Positions 46,247-59,100 of a stretch of 64,000 nt of DNA are shown here, piece by piece. The notes beneath the pieces are model-generated. The model had not been told where the DNA came from and ran no database searches. It worked only from the letters and a program-made list of their open reading frames with translations. The first letter of the stretch is position 1; each line of letters starts with the position of its first letter. Source of the stretch: Tetracentron sinense (taxonomy: Eukaryota > Streptophyta > Magnoliopsida > Trochodendrales > Trochodendraceae); contig CM026554.1 in the NCBI GenBank assembly GCA_015143295.1, positions 55,178,627 through 55,242,626 on the forward strand, in the 5' to 3' direction. Both the position numbers and the translations under genes were made by a program.

Positions 46247-49200
46247 ATGGCTTGCATTTGCAGGACTGTACTGTCCCGCTCCGTTTTCTTAATGGAACCA
46301 TGGCTCACCTTTAATCCGAATCGCACCTCCATTTCATCTTCTGTTAAGGTCGCTCACGCACCTTGGATCGCCAGTTTGAGTTGCAGAGTTAGGGTTCGAG
46401 ATTTTCACAGTGGACGAGAAGGTCCTTTGAAATGCTCTAATGGGGAAACCCCTTCGTCTTCATCTCAGGATGACCAAGGTCCTCCTCAAGAAGCTTTTCT
46501 CAAGGCAATTTCAGGTGACTCTCACTCTGTTCAGATCCTTTCCTTATGCTTTTTGGATTCCGCCAATAAGTCTTTCTTCGAATTTACTCTCAGATAATGC
46601 TGTGTTCGTTGAGTTCGAGAACTGCTTTGCCAAATCTAATTTTAACAGTTACAACTTACAAAAAAGCAAACTTAAAACTGTGATTTTACAATAAATGAGT
46701 ATTGATGATGGTTATTGAAAAGCTTGACTTGTGAAATTTTGAATATAAGAACGTTGTTCATAATACAATAAAATAATGACACGTGGCTCAAAGGACGTTC
46801 TAGCATATTACATATACTAAAATCTTTCTTGAGAATTGGTTAACAGAATTCCATGTTTATCTGATAATGATAATTCTGGTCATAAATGATCAATGATTTT
46901 AGGTTCTCATGCTTTTAGTACATAAAAAGGATTTTTTTGCTCATTAATGACAAATTTTATCCTTATGTCACTAATGAAAATTGAAATTATTATGCCCCTC
47001 ACGCTATTGACACAAATTCAAGTCCTAACGCCTTTGGATATTGTTTCAGGCTCTAACACCTTTGAATATTATTTCAGGCTCTAACGCCTTTGGATATCAT
47101 TTCAAGCTCTAACGCCCTTGGATATTATTTCAAGCTCTAACGCCTTTGATGTTGATTCAGGCTTCAACGCCTTCGGATATCCTATATGGCTTCAGTGTCT
47201 CGTTTTGGCTTTCAACGCCTTTCTCATGATGATGGGCGTGGTATGGATCAGTATCCTCCTGGTATACCTTTCTGATGACTTCTGCCAGAAAAGAGATTTG
47301 TTTTGTCAGGGGTGAATGGTATGGATTGGTACCTCCCCGTAGGAATGAGTGTGGCTGTTTCCCCTCATTACCTATTCCAGTGGAGCATGGATTACTTCCT
47401 GGGCTGACAGTCAGGGAGAAAGCATTGAGGATGGATTCTTTCCTCAGTTTCTCTTAAGGCCTGACGGGAAGGGTGTCCTCGTCCAACACCTATGATTTCC
47501 CTATTGGACCTGAGCTACGGGAAGGGTGTCCTCGTCCAACACCTATGATTTCCCTATTGGACCTGAGTTACGGGAAGGGTGTCCTCGTCCAACACCTATG
47601 ATTTCCCTATTGGACCTGAGTTACGGGAAGGGTGTCCTCGTCCAACACCTATGATTTTCCTATTGGACTTGAGATGATTATTAGATGATTATTATCATCA
47701 TTATTATCATGATTATTACTCTAGAGGAGTGTTGCTGTCTGAACACTGATATATTACCTCAGTAGGATAGTACACCATGAAAGCGTATGACCCGCTTTCA
47801 CGATGTAGTTACCAATTACTTTTGGGGGAGGATGATGAGTTGTGGTTTGGAGGGCTTAGATAGAATTTGTTAAAAGATGGATATTGTGAGTACCACTTTT
47901 AACCTTTGAAGAAAATATCTGAAAGCTTTGGTCATAAAGGCTTAAAGGAGGTATGGTGACAAAACGCCTTTATCTTGATGGAATCCAATATTTTCTCTCT
48001 AAAAGTCAGTTACAAAAACGGTTATGACAGCTGTACAAGTTGGTTACAATTTTGATAAATCACCTATAAATAGAGGTGACCCCTCCTTGAGAAGAGGGAG
48101 GGATTCGGGGAGGGAGATTCTTCGAGAGAGATTTTCCTAATTCCGAGAAGATTTCCTAAAAACAAATCAGTTTTTCCAAACAGAATTTACAAAGAGAGAG
48201 AGTAAAGGATTCATCAAGAAAGAAAGCATTCTGTTACTACTTTTCTTCATCGTTCTTTCTTCTCTCCCTCTGAATCATTTCCTTCTTTTTCCCCTTTTTC
48301 TTTCTTATATTCTCTGAATCATTTCTTCCAAAAATAACTCAATTTAGAACGGTCTGGATATCAGATTTAGGCTAGATTGAGGTTGCAGTAAACCCCATTT
48401 CTTCAAAGATCAAAATACTCCCCTACAATGAGTTATCTCAATTGAACTAGAAGGATTTAGTCATTTGCATTCGTTCATTTGGCGGCCTTGAGAATGCCTT
48501 TTTTTTTTATTGGTTTGGGAAATTTGCTGTCTTGATCGCATTACATTATTGAGAAATTAGGTTCTCGTTAGATGTTACTACTAGAATTAGTTCATGTTTC
48601 AGTTATACCTAGTTGTGTTTCGTTGGGTAATTATTTATGCGTATTGTTGATACTGGTTCCAGAAGTTTCAAAGGCAGAAGGAAGGGTTGGACAAACTACA
48701 AATGTTGTTATTGGAGGTACAGTGACAGATGATTCTACCAATGAATGGCTTGCTCTGGATCAGAAGGTGATTATTATTACTTCTTCTTCTTCTTGGGGTT
48801 GTTCAGCATTCCAAACACTATCCACTCACGTTGGTTGTAGATATAAAAATTCTTTATGCAAGGAAATAGAATGTACCCATAAGGTGGTTTCTCCTTCAGG
48901 TATTCATTAGTCCATTGTGTCGTAATATAGTAGTAATTTGTTGACCTTAGGCAAATCTATCATTTGACTTAGCTGTGAAAAGCAGTCCAAATCTTGATAT
49001 TAATCACTTTAGAGATCAGAGTTAATGGTGTCAATTCGTGTGCCCCCCCCCCTCCTCTTTTTAGGCAACTTGTGCTTAACTTGGATCACAATGTCAAGAT
49101 TGTGTTGAGCAACGGATCCGGATATTATTTGAAGCGGATACGGATAATGGTGTATATGCTCGGCTAAATATCCGACCAACTAGTATTCTATATACAATTA

Positions 49201-52200
49201 ATAATGTTATATATATTATCATGTCTTTATAAAAGTATCCTTACATATGAACATGTTCGGATATTTCGAATACTGTAATCGGATATTATCCAAATTCGGT
49301 AACTGTAATCAAACGAATTGCGATGATATCCGAATTCGGTTGGTATAATTAGACGGATTCGAATAATGAATGAATTCAATCAAATATTGCGGATACGGAT
49401 ACATAATTTATTTTTTATTATCCGCCGGAGAACGGAGCAAATTCTGATAGCAGATACTAGTAAGGGGACACGGAGTGTGTGGTATTTGCTTCAAATTCTC
49501 TCTGTTTACAGCCTTAATTGAGATAATTTTGATATTGTTGATGTCACAGGTAAACTCATACCCAACGGTTAGAGGGTTTACTGCAATTGGAACTGGAGGC
49601 GATGATTTTGTTCAAGCCATGGTTGTTGCTGTTGAATCAGTACTTCAACAACCAATTCCAGAGGTAGTTATCTTTGGTTGTCATTGCAAATTATTTTCTT
49701 GTTAGAGCTGTTTATGGATTTATGCACTCGTGCGTTCAAAGTGATATGATAGGTAGCTTAGTTGGTTCGGGTCTTGGGAGAAATCCCCAAGTTCTCGATT
49801 TCAAGAACGGAATTGGACTGCCCTAAACCACTTACGGACTCCTCTCAAGCTTACCCGATGCACGTGGTTTGCGGGTGATTGAGTGCATCCGAAGGGACTA
49901 GTCCTTCCATATCAGGGTTGGGACACCCTCCATTACCCCACCCACCCACCCAATAAAAAAGTGATAAGTTTTAAGGTGTTTTTGAAAAGAATTTACAAAA
50001 GAGGAATGAGGTTATTCTCCCAAAAGTAAAAACAAGAAAAAATCAGGAGTCATCGAAAACTAGTTGACGCCATTTAGATACAAAGTAATATTGGTGAGGA
50101 AGATGACTTCCTTTTTGATTTTACATTGTCAATTAGTCTCCAGATGGCTTTTCTTTGTTACCCCATACTTCGATCTCCAGAATTCTGACTCTTGACTAGC
50201 TGATTGTGGAAAGAGCCATAATTTATGTTATTTTGAAGAAGGATGCTGATGTCTTTTCTTTTTTGTTTGTTTATTTTTCAAGTTGTTATGCAGGTGAAGA
50301 TAGCTAATTAAATGACTTCTTTTAATGAGATCAATGTTCTTATCTTCTGCTGTTGCCTGTTGGACTTCTGTTCTTTGTCTGAATTTGATTTACTTACTGA
50401 GAACTTTCATGTCCTGCAACAGGGCCATGTGAGACATAAATTATCTTCAAGGGGCAAATATGTGTCTGTAAACATTGGACCTGTTCAAGTTGTTTCTAGT
50501 GAGCAGGTCTCTCTCTCTCTATATATATGTGTGTGTGTGTGTGTGCATTGTGCGTGCTAGTGGTAACGGCCTTTGTGAACTTGGTAAAGTTCACTTGAAT
50601 TTTGTGCCCCATGTATTTAATGCATATTTTCTTTGATATAGGTGTATTTGGTCATTTCATAGGGAGAGAAAAACTAGAGGAAATATAGGAATCTGTAGTA
50701 TAAAACATTTCATTGGTTCTGTCATTTTAAAGAAAATAATTATGAAATAACCAAAGCATCCTTGTCATATCAACTTGGTCAGGGCTCCGATGTATAGAGT
50801 GGAGTTCACCGTATAAGAAGTATTTAATACATGGGACACACCCTGTTATTGATGTCTTACGATATAGGATTTGGGTCCTACGAGTTAAATCCAATCTTCA
50901 GTTAAATGATCTGAATCCTAGGTTTGAATCACTTATGAGAACAATCCTACAATCTTCATTACGATTCACAGCTTGAATATTAAATTCTATCAGATCTTAC
51001 AATTTGATTTGAGAACATTTGTCACTGGTTCGAGTAGAATGATATACGCTCCTTTCTTGCATACTTGTGCTTTTTCTCATGGAGAAGTGGGTATCATTTT
51101 GGGGGCATTACATTATCTCAATTATATAAGTTTTAGGACTTACAAAGTTGTTATTATAAGGATGTACTAGGTAGTGATGTTTTTTTACTTGAAATACCAC
51201 CCTGGCAAACAATTCAAATGGTGTGTATATTAGACATTACTCCGAACAATGAGATTAAGGATTTTAGTGAATCATAGGGATATCCATTAAAAAAAAATAA
51301 AAATAAAAATGAAAGAAATTAGGATGACCAAAGTAAAGATTGGGATGAAATTTATTCTAGTGTCAAAATAGTTGATTGATAGAGTCGAAAAATTGTTTTG
51401 CTTGCTTATAGTTGGATTTTTGAGTTGATGGGGGTGGTTTGTGTACTTGTTTGAATTTGTTCAAAGTCTGAGTTGATGATAATGTGTTTAGTTGAGAGGC
51501 TGTTAAATTTTTTTACTTAAATTAAATGTTTGGTTTGCATATGAAGGAAACCTAATTGTTCAGCAATAATATGTGGTTGTAACATATATTTAATTTTTAA
51601 ACATATTACATTTTCAACCCCCGAGGGTGTAGCCCAGTGACGAAGGACGAACCGTAAACCCGGATCTCTCGAGGTCGATTTCTGGGCTCCCCTCAATATC
51701 AGTTGCATGGGTTGGTGGTATATTCCCTACGCAGCACATGGGACTAATCTGAGTCTTTAAGGCTCAGGATATCCACGTTTATCAAAAAAAGAAAAGAAAA
51801 GAACATATTACATTTTCTTGATTTGCTTAAATTAATATTTGGTTTGCATATGAAGTAAACCTTATCATACCACAATAATATGTGGTTGTAGCATATCTAC
51901 TTTTATTTTAAAATATATTACGTTTTCTTGATTTTTGCAATAATTAATCAAAATCCAATGATTTAGGATTCAATTTATGATTCATTTCAAATCTACCCTC
52001 ATAAGCTTTTATGATCAAATTCAACATTGGTTACATTGCTTGTGATAATTGATAAAAGAAAACACCTCATTCATTTTATAGGATGATATATTGAATGGAA
52101 ATGCTTATTATATGATTTCAAATTTTATGTATGCATGAAATAAGTGGATAATTTACTAAGTCCTTATTTCTGATTTTTCAGATTTTGTGTATATATTTGT

Positions 52201-52646
52201 TGAACATCTTTAATAAAATCAGAATGTATCATGTGATTTACGATTTGAATCAAATCTACCCTCTTTTGAGTTTGCAGTTTGATTCCATGAAAGGTCAATG
52301 GAGATTTGTTCACTAACTGCTTATCCAATGTTAATGTCATGTCATGTTAGTTGAGATCTGGAATGATATCAGAGGTTTTCTGAAAAAATTGATATTCTGG
52401 AATTCAAAAACTTTGAGATCGACAGTAGACAAATGGTTGGTGAATGAAGCTCATTCACCATCGGTGGAGGGTTGATTTCCTCTCAACATTTTTATGTGGA
52501 CCATGATGTGTAGAAGTTGTTTTGTTATACATGATCTTGAGTAGCCATATATGAATATTATTGACTTGTAACCACATTGTGTTTTCCAGGTCCAAGCTGT
52601 ATACAATGCCATGAGGAGAGATGACCGGATGAAATATTTTTTGTAA
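46247..52646 (+). CDS. chloroplast DUF493 (YbeD-like) family protein
   Basis: Five exons: 46247-46514, 48663-48766, 49550-49663, 50423-50506, 52590-52646. All are GT-AG and in phase, giving 208 residues (193 if translation starts at the Met at 46292). The N-terminal 60 or so residues are rich in Ser, Arg and Thr with few acids, as in a plastid transit peptide. A linker with SSSSQDDQGPPQ and a TNVVIGGTVTDDSTNEWLAL segment follow. The DUF493 domain covers about 125-207: SYPTVRGFTAIGTGGDDFVQ, VAVESVLQQPIPEGHVRHKL, SSRGKYVSVNIGPVQVVSSE, VQAVYNAMRRDDRMKYFL. This family has the ferredoxin-like fold of E. coli YbeD, related to ACT regulatory domains; the plant members' exact role is not known to me. 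Introns 1-4 are long and hold tandem repeats, an LTR piece, SINEs and a MITE-like repeat. No frame break is seen. Confidence 0.93.
47020..47165 (+). repeat. 28-bp tandem repeat in intron 1
   Basis: About six units of 'ggctctaacgcctttggat' plus 'attatttca' with substitutions, followed by decaying units. Confidence 0.8.
47464..47680 (+). repeat. 53-bp tandem repeat, four near-identical copies
   Basis: 'acgggaagggtgtcctcgtc' starts at 47464, 47517, 47570 and 47623, exactly 53 bases apart. The copies are almost identical, so the expansion looks recent. Confidence 0.9.
47819..48540 (+). mobile_element. probable 3' LTR fragment with polypurine tract, DUF493 intron 1
   Basis: A purine tract TTTTGGGGGAGGA (about 47820-47832) is followed by TGATGAG, as at a 3' LTR border. 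A TATA box TATAAATA lies at 48065-48072, and A/G-rich leader-like sequence follows. The right end is not fixed and no target duplication was found. The tandem repeats upstream may be the element's non-coding interior. Confidence 0.45.
49100..49440. mobile_element. MITE-like repeat of ATCCGAATTCGG type, intron 2
   Basis: 'ggatatccgaattcgg'-type words in both orientations resemble the hAT element at 59130-59562, but terminal repeats and a duplication are not clear. Confidence 0.5.
49747..49957 (+). mobile_element. SINE with 9-bp target duplication, DUF493 intron 3
   Basis: Flanked by AAAGTGATA at 49738-49746 and 49958-49966. A box A-like TAGCTTAGTTGGTTCGGG lies near the start and an A-rich end (CCCAATAAA) closes it. 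Confidence 0.7.
51616..51801 (+). mobile_element. SINE with 16-bp target duplication, DUF493 intron 4
   Basis: Flanked by exact AACATATTACATTTTC at 51600-51615 and 51802-51817. It starts CCCCGAGGGTGTAGCCCAG (box A region), has GAGGTCGATTTCTGG as box B, and ends in 'aaaaaaagaaaagaaaag'. The minus ORF 51517-51708 is a shadow. Confidence 0.85.
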
Positions 52647-52766
52647 ACATAAATTTATATTTGTATGAAATGCAAATGATCTTTGCTCATGTATATTTGC
52701 CCTTCTCTTTTTTCTTCCTCCTCTTAGCCTATGAAATTTAGGTAGAGGATTCTGTCTAAAGTAATA

Positions 52767-52944
52767 TGAGAAATGCTAGCGGTTACAGATTTCCAACCCC
52801 TCACTTTACAATGTAGTTGAAACAACCACCTCAAAAAGGTGAAGGTTGTTTCTATCGGTTATAGGCTTATAACAGCTACACGTGTTACTTCAATAGTGAG
52901 AGTTTGGATCATATTTTAATTCTGCACCTGGCCTAGCATTCCGC
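52767..52944. mobile_element. MITE with AATGCTAGC ends
   Basis: GAGAAATGCTAGCG at the left and GGCCTAGCATTCCGC at the right are inverses. Possibly distant kin of family D. Confidence 0.5.
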
Positions 52945-53351
52945 AAAAGTAATATTGGTCAACACCCCTTGTTAAGGGGATGCCAACCAATACATGGTGT
53001 ATATAATTTTGCTTGGGTTGTTTTAGGAGATCATTTATTATAATAAATGTTAAGGCTTTGCTTGATTTGAGTTAAAATGTTGTGGAAAAAAATTTTTGTT
53101 CTTAGGAATAATTTTCTCCATTTTTTAAAGAAATGTTTTTTCCTCAAATATAAAGTAATATTAAAGAATTATTTAGGATATAAATCTTATTTTGTAGTAT
53201 GTAAAACACAATTTAGCTTTTCTCAGGAAAATAATTCAGTTACAAGTGTAGACCGAAGGCCCAACAGTTTTTTGGCTACATGTTAAGGAATTTTCTCATC
53301 CCTTTTAACAGTGAGGGGAATTTTTCGTTGCTCTCAAAAAATAAAAAATAT

Positions 53352-54384
53352 ATATATATAGAGTAAGGTTCTAAACAGCGCCGCTTATTAGAGGCTATAG
53401 TGAGCACTGGCGATCATAGCCCTTTGAGTAAAATCGAACGATCCACATTGTTAGACTGATTTTAAACAATTTCGGTACCCTCAAAGAGTGAGATGCGTCA
53501 TCACCTCCTAAACCACGCAGGATATCCCCATTTCTCCTGCAATATATGTTCAGCATCATCTCTCTCTCAATTCTTTTCTTTTGCTGTCTGATTGAGCAAG
53601 TGAATGTTGAGATGTAGTGCTCTACAGAAACATGCGATCTTAGGGTTGGGTGTAAAATATAAGCATGGAAGATAGGGTTTGGGTGTGAGAAGAGGACGAT
53701 CATCTTGGGGTTTGGGCAACTCAAAGTTATTTTTAAAAGAGTTATGGCTGGATTTTTGGGGTTCAACTCTTTTTTATGTTTTTAAGAATTGGACACTATT
53801 CTTCTATTTTCTTTTGTAAATCTGTTCTGGATATTAACAAGGGCATCATTCTGAGATCTGAGTAATATTTACCCTTGCAGAAGCATTTTGTTAAAACTTG
53901 ATTTAAATGGAAGCAATATGAGTGTAAAGGCAACGATTGCATCTTTAGTTTGTTTCGTTGTGAGTCTGTTAGGTTCTCTTCAAATTTATCAAATAGAATG
54001 TAAGTTTTCAATGGGAAGGACGAAGGGCATAGGGAGGGAGGTGTTGGTGGAAAACTTGAAATTGATGGCTTCAAGAGAGGGGGATGGGAGAGGGAGAGGG
54101 AGAGGAGGATTTCGAAAGGGGGAAGAAGAGGGAGATGAGGGTTTCGAAGGCGAGAAGGGTTTGGTGAGGAAGTTGAGGTGTGGTCATATTCTTCGACCAT
54201 GTTCTCGATATCTTCCGTCGGTGGTGAGGGAGATGAGAGAATAAAGGTCTTCGTTGGGTAAAGCTTTGAAACGTTGTCTGCATAGATGTACGACCGGTGG
54301 ATGACATTTGGACGGTGGAGAGGAAGCCGCTAACTAGAAGCTTTAGTGAGCGGTGCTGTTTGGAACGGTTCTCTATATATATAT
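53352..54384. mobile_element. ~1.0 kb terminal-inverted-repeat element
   Basis: The left arm TATAGAGTAAGGTTCTAAAC then AGCGCCGCT pairs with the right arm AGCGGTGCTG then TTTGGAACGGTTCTCTATA. Inner arms also pair: 'ttagaggctatagtgagc' against 'gctaactagaagctttagtgagc' in part. ORFs on both strands (53395-54406) have no transposase motif I can see. Confidence 0.65.
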
Positions 54385-54483
54385 ATACACAGACATAACT
54401 ACTCAATTTTTGAAAATCATTTCATAAATACTTTTTCATTACCGCCAACAAAATTGGGCGCAGGATTGATAATCTTTTGATAC

Positions 54484-54654
54484 TAGGTCAGTACCAGCTA
54501 ATATATTTGGTAAAGTCTCTTTGTATTAGAGACCTGAGATCGAATCCTAATTATATCAGGGTTGGGGGTTTATGGAGGAGGGCTACCCCCCTCATTGTGT
54601 AGCCCATAGGTCCATGTTCCCCCCCCCCCCCCCTTTCTCCAAGGAAAAAAAAAA
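54484..54654 (+). mobile_element. tRNA-derived SINE
   Basis: GAGATCGAATCC serves as box B near 54537-54548, downstream of a box A-like TTTGGTAAAGTCTC. The 3' half ends with 'cccataggtccatgttc', a C-run and an A-run at about 54643-54655. It lies 165 bases upstream of the TTL start codon. Confidence 0.6.
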
Positions 54655-54819
54655 AAGTCGTCTAACCTTTCTTCAAGTTGAAAGATGTTTTCCTAACGCT
54701 TTGAAGATCCTGAGAAGCGAGTCGAGCAGCTTCCGTGTCTGTTGACTCGAACGTTGCAGAGCAGCGCAAAAAAAAAAAAAAAACCAAACCCTAATAACCA
54801 TTTCAATAATAAGACGACT

Positions 54820-56092
54820 ATGAAGAAGAAGAAGATGAAGAAGGAATTCGAGTTGTGCAAGGTCTGTAATCTCGATCACGACCAAGGTCGACGCCACAAC
54901 TACTTCCCTAACCACACCAAACCAAATCACTCTCTTCCTTAAAAAGCTCTCCGATCTTCGATTCTCCCTCAAAAACCCTATTCTCCTTCCCCCTGAACAT
55001 GCTTCTCGTAATCGACTATGGTGCGTCTTTTGCGATTCCGACGTCGAGGAGCTCGACAGCTTGTTCGCTTGGTATCTTTGACCTTTTTAGGGTTTTCGTT
55101 TTGGTTTTTATCCCTCTCTTAGATTGAATTTATATTCTGAAGCCCTTTTGTTCAATTCTTTCACCAGTAGCAATGCCATTTATCATCTCGCAAGCTCCGA
55201 GCATTTGCAAAATCTTAAGAATTTCTTGTGGAAGCATGGCGGTGGGATGGATCGAGTCGATTCCTTTTTAGGGTTTCTGAGGCGGATCTCGCCAAGGTAC
55301 TTACTTTTCTTAAACTAGTGACGGTGTACGTGCTTTGCACCTATTAATTTTGAAGAAATTATTGGTCTCATACAATAAGAAGTTTATTGATACATTATCT
55401 CCTACCATTATCGTCATCGTATAATGACTATACTTATGTACAAATCAAATTTAATGTTACCACGTACATTTGAGGTTGAAGAAAGAAAATGCATCTAATC
55501 GCCTCTTATGCTTCCTCTGCAAGAGGCTTCAATTATTTTTGTACCATTAAGATCCCTTCAAGCCACTTGACAAAATTCAATGTGTCTCTTTCATCCACAA
55601 CCTGCCCCCTTCATTCTACATGAGGTCAGTGTTGGATTGGTGGTATGTTTGTCAACTTTAGATAGATGAGGAGAATGGTTGGAAGGGCTCCTTCATCCTT
55701 TATGAGTGTTTGCGAATTCCTTATGGAGACCAACCAATTGCACAACTCGCCCTATGGACAAGCAGAGATTGGCAAAGATTCATATGGTCTTTATTGATTT
55801 AGAGAAAGCCTATACTCAAGTTTTCAAGAGAATTAATTTGGTGTGCATTGAGAAATAAAGTTCCTAAAAAATACATTTGAATCATTGTATGAGGGAGCAC
55901 TAACAACTATGAGAACAATGGAGTTGAGAATTGAGAGAAATGAGTTCCCTATGGCAACAAGTTTACATCAAGGGTCATCTTAGAGTCCTTATCTTTTTTG
56001 CTTTCGTTATGGATTAATTGATGGCTCATAATTATATGCATGATGAGGTTCACTGGTGCATGCTATCTCATCTGTTGATGTAGTATAATTTA

Positions 56093-56130
<38 letters not shown>

Positions 56131-59100
56131 TGCAAACTAGAATTATTAAGGGATTTCTTGGAAATTAAGGGTTTTAAATAAGTTGAATCTAGAAAAGAAT
56201 ATAGGATGCAACTTTAATAAGAATATAGATAGGTGTGAGACAATAGCAAAAACTGACTGTTGGCTAGGAGGAGATACCCCAAGCGATGTTGCCAACAGAA
56301 TTAGTGCTAAGTGGCTAAAGTGGAGATGTGCTTCCCAAGTATTATGTGCGACGCATTTCAATTAGGCTTGAAGAAAATTTTAAAAGACAACAATGAGATT
56401 GGTCATGCTTTATGGAGTAGAATGTTGAGAGATCAACAAGCAACATATTCATAGGATGAGTGTAGCTGGGATGAGGATGTTGAGATGGACGAGTGAGAAA
56501 ATTAAGAAAGATAAAGATCAAAAGTGAGTGCAGTCGAAAGAATTTAGCAGTAGCTGCAATATAGGTGATAAAATAAGAGAGAATCGACTGAGATGGTTTG
56601 ACACATCCGACAAAGGCTAATGACAGAACTAATGAGAAGGATTGAGTTGGTACAAATTGAAGGACATAAAGAACATGGAGGGAAGGCCAAAAAGAACATG
56701 GAGGGAGATATATAGAAAAGATTTGGATAGACTGGACTGGTGGAACAAGATTCATGTTGCCAACCCCAAACCCCAAATAGCTGGGATAAGGCATTGGCAA
56801 AGAAGGATATATATATATATAAACTCACACATGTACATTGTGCATTTACTTTTATATGCGATGTTCTCTCTTTGAGTCGTGAAGAGGTAAGCTAGGCTTA
56901 AAACTATGATCTTGTGTTGCATCATGGAGCAACATTCAGTTGAGCTACAGTCTCACGCTCTCTCTCGGTGAGAATGTCCAAAGGCAATGAAATGATAAAT
57001 GCTTATGGTTCAAGTGGATGGATGCCAAGCCTTTGGTATAGTGTTGCAACAATCTTTTCCTTGCATGAGTGGATGAGGGTGATAAATACAGTTTCTAGGT
57101 ATTTTCGCTAGCATACCATGATACGAAATAAACTCTGGTAATGTTCATTTCAAAATAACTAATTTTTCTTATAACTTGTCGATGCATTATATTTTTGTAA
57201 CATTTACAATTAGAAACCTTAATATTTTTAAATGTAGTTCATATGATTGAGCTGTGACCCTACCAATTACAGTGTGGCATGTTAACATGCTCAAGTGGTC
57301 AGCTGGAATTGAGTTCAATGTGGAGATTGGCAGGTATGGTCTTGAGAGTATAGATTGTCCTTTTAGGCATATGTTTTTTGGAAGGTAATGCTTTTCCTGT
57401 CTATTGATTGGTATGCATCTCAATTCTTCTGGTACCTTAAGCCTTCATTTACCCAATGAGTATCAGTGTCCATACAATCCAACAGCAGTATCAATGCTAG
57501 GAACATGTTAGAAATCAATATAAAATATGGTTCATAGATCACCACAATAGCAAGTATCTACCCTTCGCTTTAGAGCACAAAATTGCTGTCCTTTTGACTT
57601 CAATAACCTATGCTATGATGGGTTTTGTTGCAGCCGAATCCCTTTTACTATGGGTTGCAGCCAACATGGAGAATCCCAATTTTAAGGGCTTTTCTTTATG
57701 GAGACAGTGAGGGAAGATTGCCTACCTCCATGTTAGCATTGCCTTATTTGGTATCTTGAGGTTTCGAAGTCTAGAGGATCTGCCATATTTGATACTTCCC
57801 ATCGTTGTTGATACTTGCACCCATATGTAGATGACAATGCTTGGGTCCTCTGTGCGTTATGGGGTTTCTTCTCCTTGTTTGTGATATTCTTTTCTTTATT
57901 CATTGATTGATTTTTTTTCTTCTTCTTCATTCGTTTTTTTTTCTCTTTTGCTGAATTGTTTGTTGTCCTAAAAGAAGATATATAAACATAACACAATAAG
58001 ATGATTCACAATGAATAATGTCAATATGTAAATTTAGTTTTTTTTTTTAATTCACGATGTGCTGATGTACTTGCTATCTTTGATCCAATTCTATTTTTTA
58101 ATGTATTTTTCCATGTGTGAATTCCTTTCGTATCTATAGATTTGTGGTGGTATACTTAAATCAGTGTCAGTCTTACCTTTTTCTTGATGTCATCTAATTC
58201 AAAACTTTGAAAAGCATACTCGATCTTCTTCATGATTTTTTTCCTTAATTTTTTTTTGATCCCTGTATTAGTTTCATCAAAATATTTAGGTGATCATTAA
58301 TTTGTAACTGCAGTGGGAGAAAAGGTGCAAATCATTGAAGAGTGCAGCTGCATCTTCTAGCGAAGGATTTTATGAACTTCAACTGATATCCACAATGATT
58401 TAACTCTGACAATATGGATAATTTTGAAAAAAATACAATCCGGTCTTTTAGATCGAGTCTTTCAAATGGTGTTCTGCCTTTACAATGTTTTACAAATGAG
58501 AGGTATCAGATATCACATCCAGAAATCTCAGATGGTGCAAAGGCTGCCCTCCTTGTATGTGATGCTACCTCTTTGCCGGGGGGCACACATGATAATATGG
58601 CTTTTGGGGGGATGCATGCCTCAGATAGCACTATAAAGGATTTGCCAGGTACACACACCCTTAAATTTCCCTTTGCAACTAAAGTTTTGTTCATTGATGC
58701 TTTAATGTAGGTTTCTTTCATGGAATTCCATTATGTATATTAATTATATTTACAATGTACTCTTATAATGATCCAGTTTACAGGAATAGCCAGCATTCCT
58801 TCATTTGCAACAGTAGAAAATGCTCAGTTGGTTGTTTTCCCAGTAAAAGAGAGGTGAGCTTGCATATGCTTACACCACTTCCCCCAATGAAGCTCATTCT
58901 CTTAGTGGAGTTAATTACTTGTACATTTTCATTTGTTGTTGAGACAAGTGCATCAGGCTTGTCACAATATCTCCATAAAAAGGCAAATGTTTGAGTTGCC
59001 CTGAACTACTCTAATCTTTGAGATGCTTGTCATTTTCAATTTCAAAATGAGATGCTCACAGTCACTGATTTTGGATTTTACAGTGTGAACCTAAGGACCA

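Noticed and set aside
53395..54406. Overlapping ORFs on both strands as a transposase
   Set aside because: No DDE, hAT dimerisation or zinc-finger pattern is visible; they arise from low-complexity GA/CT-rich sequence.
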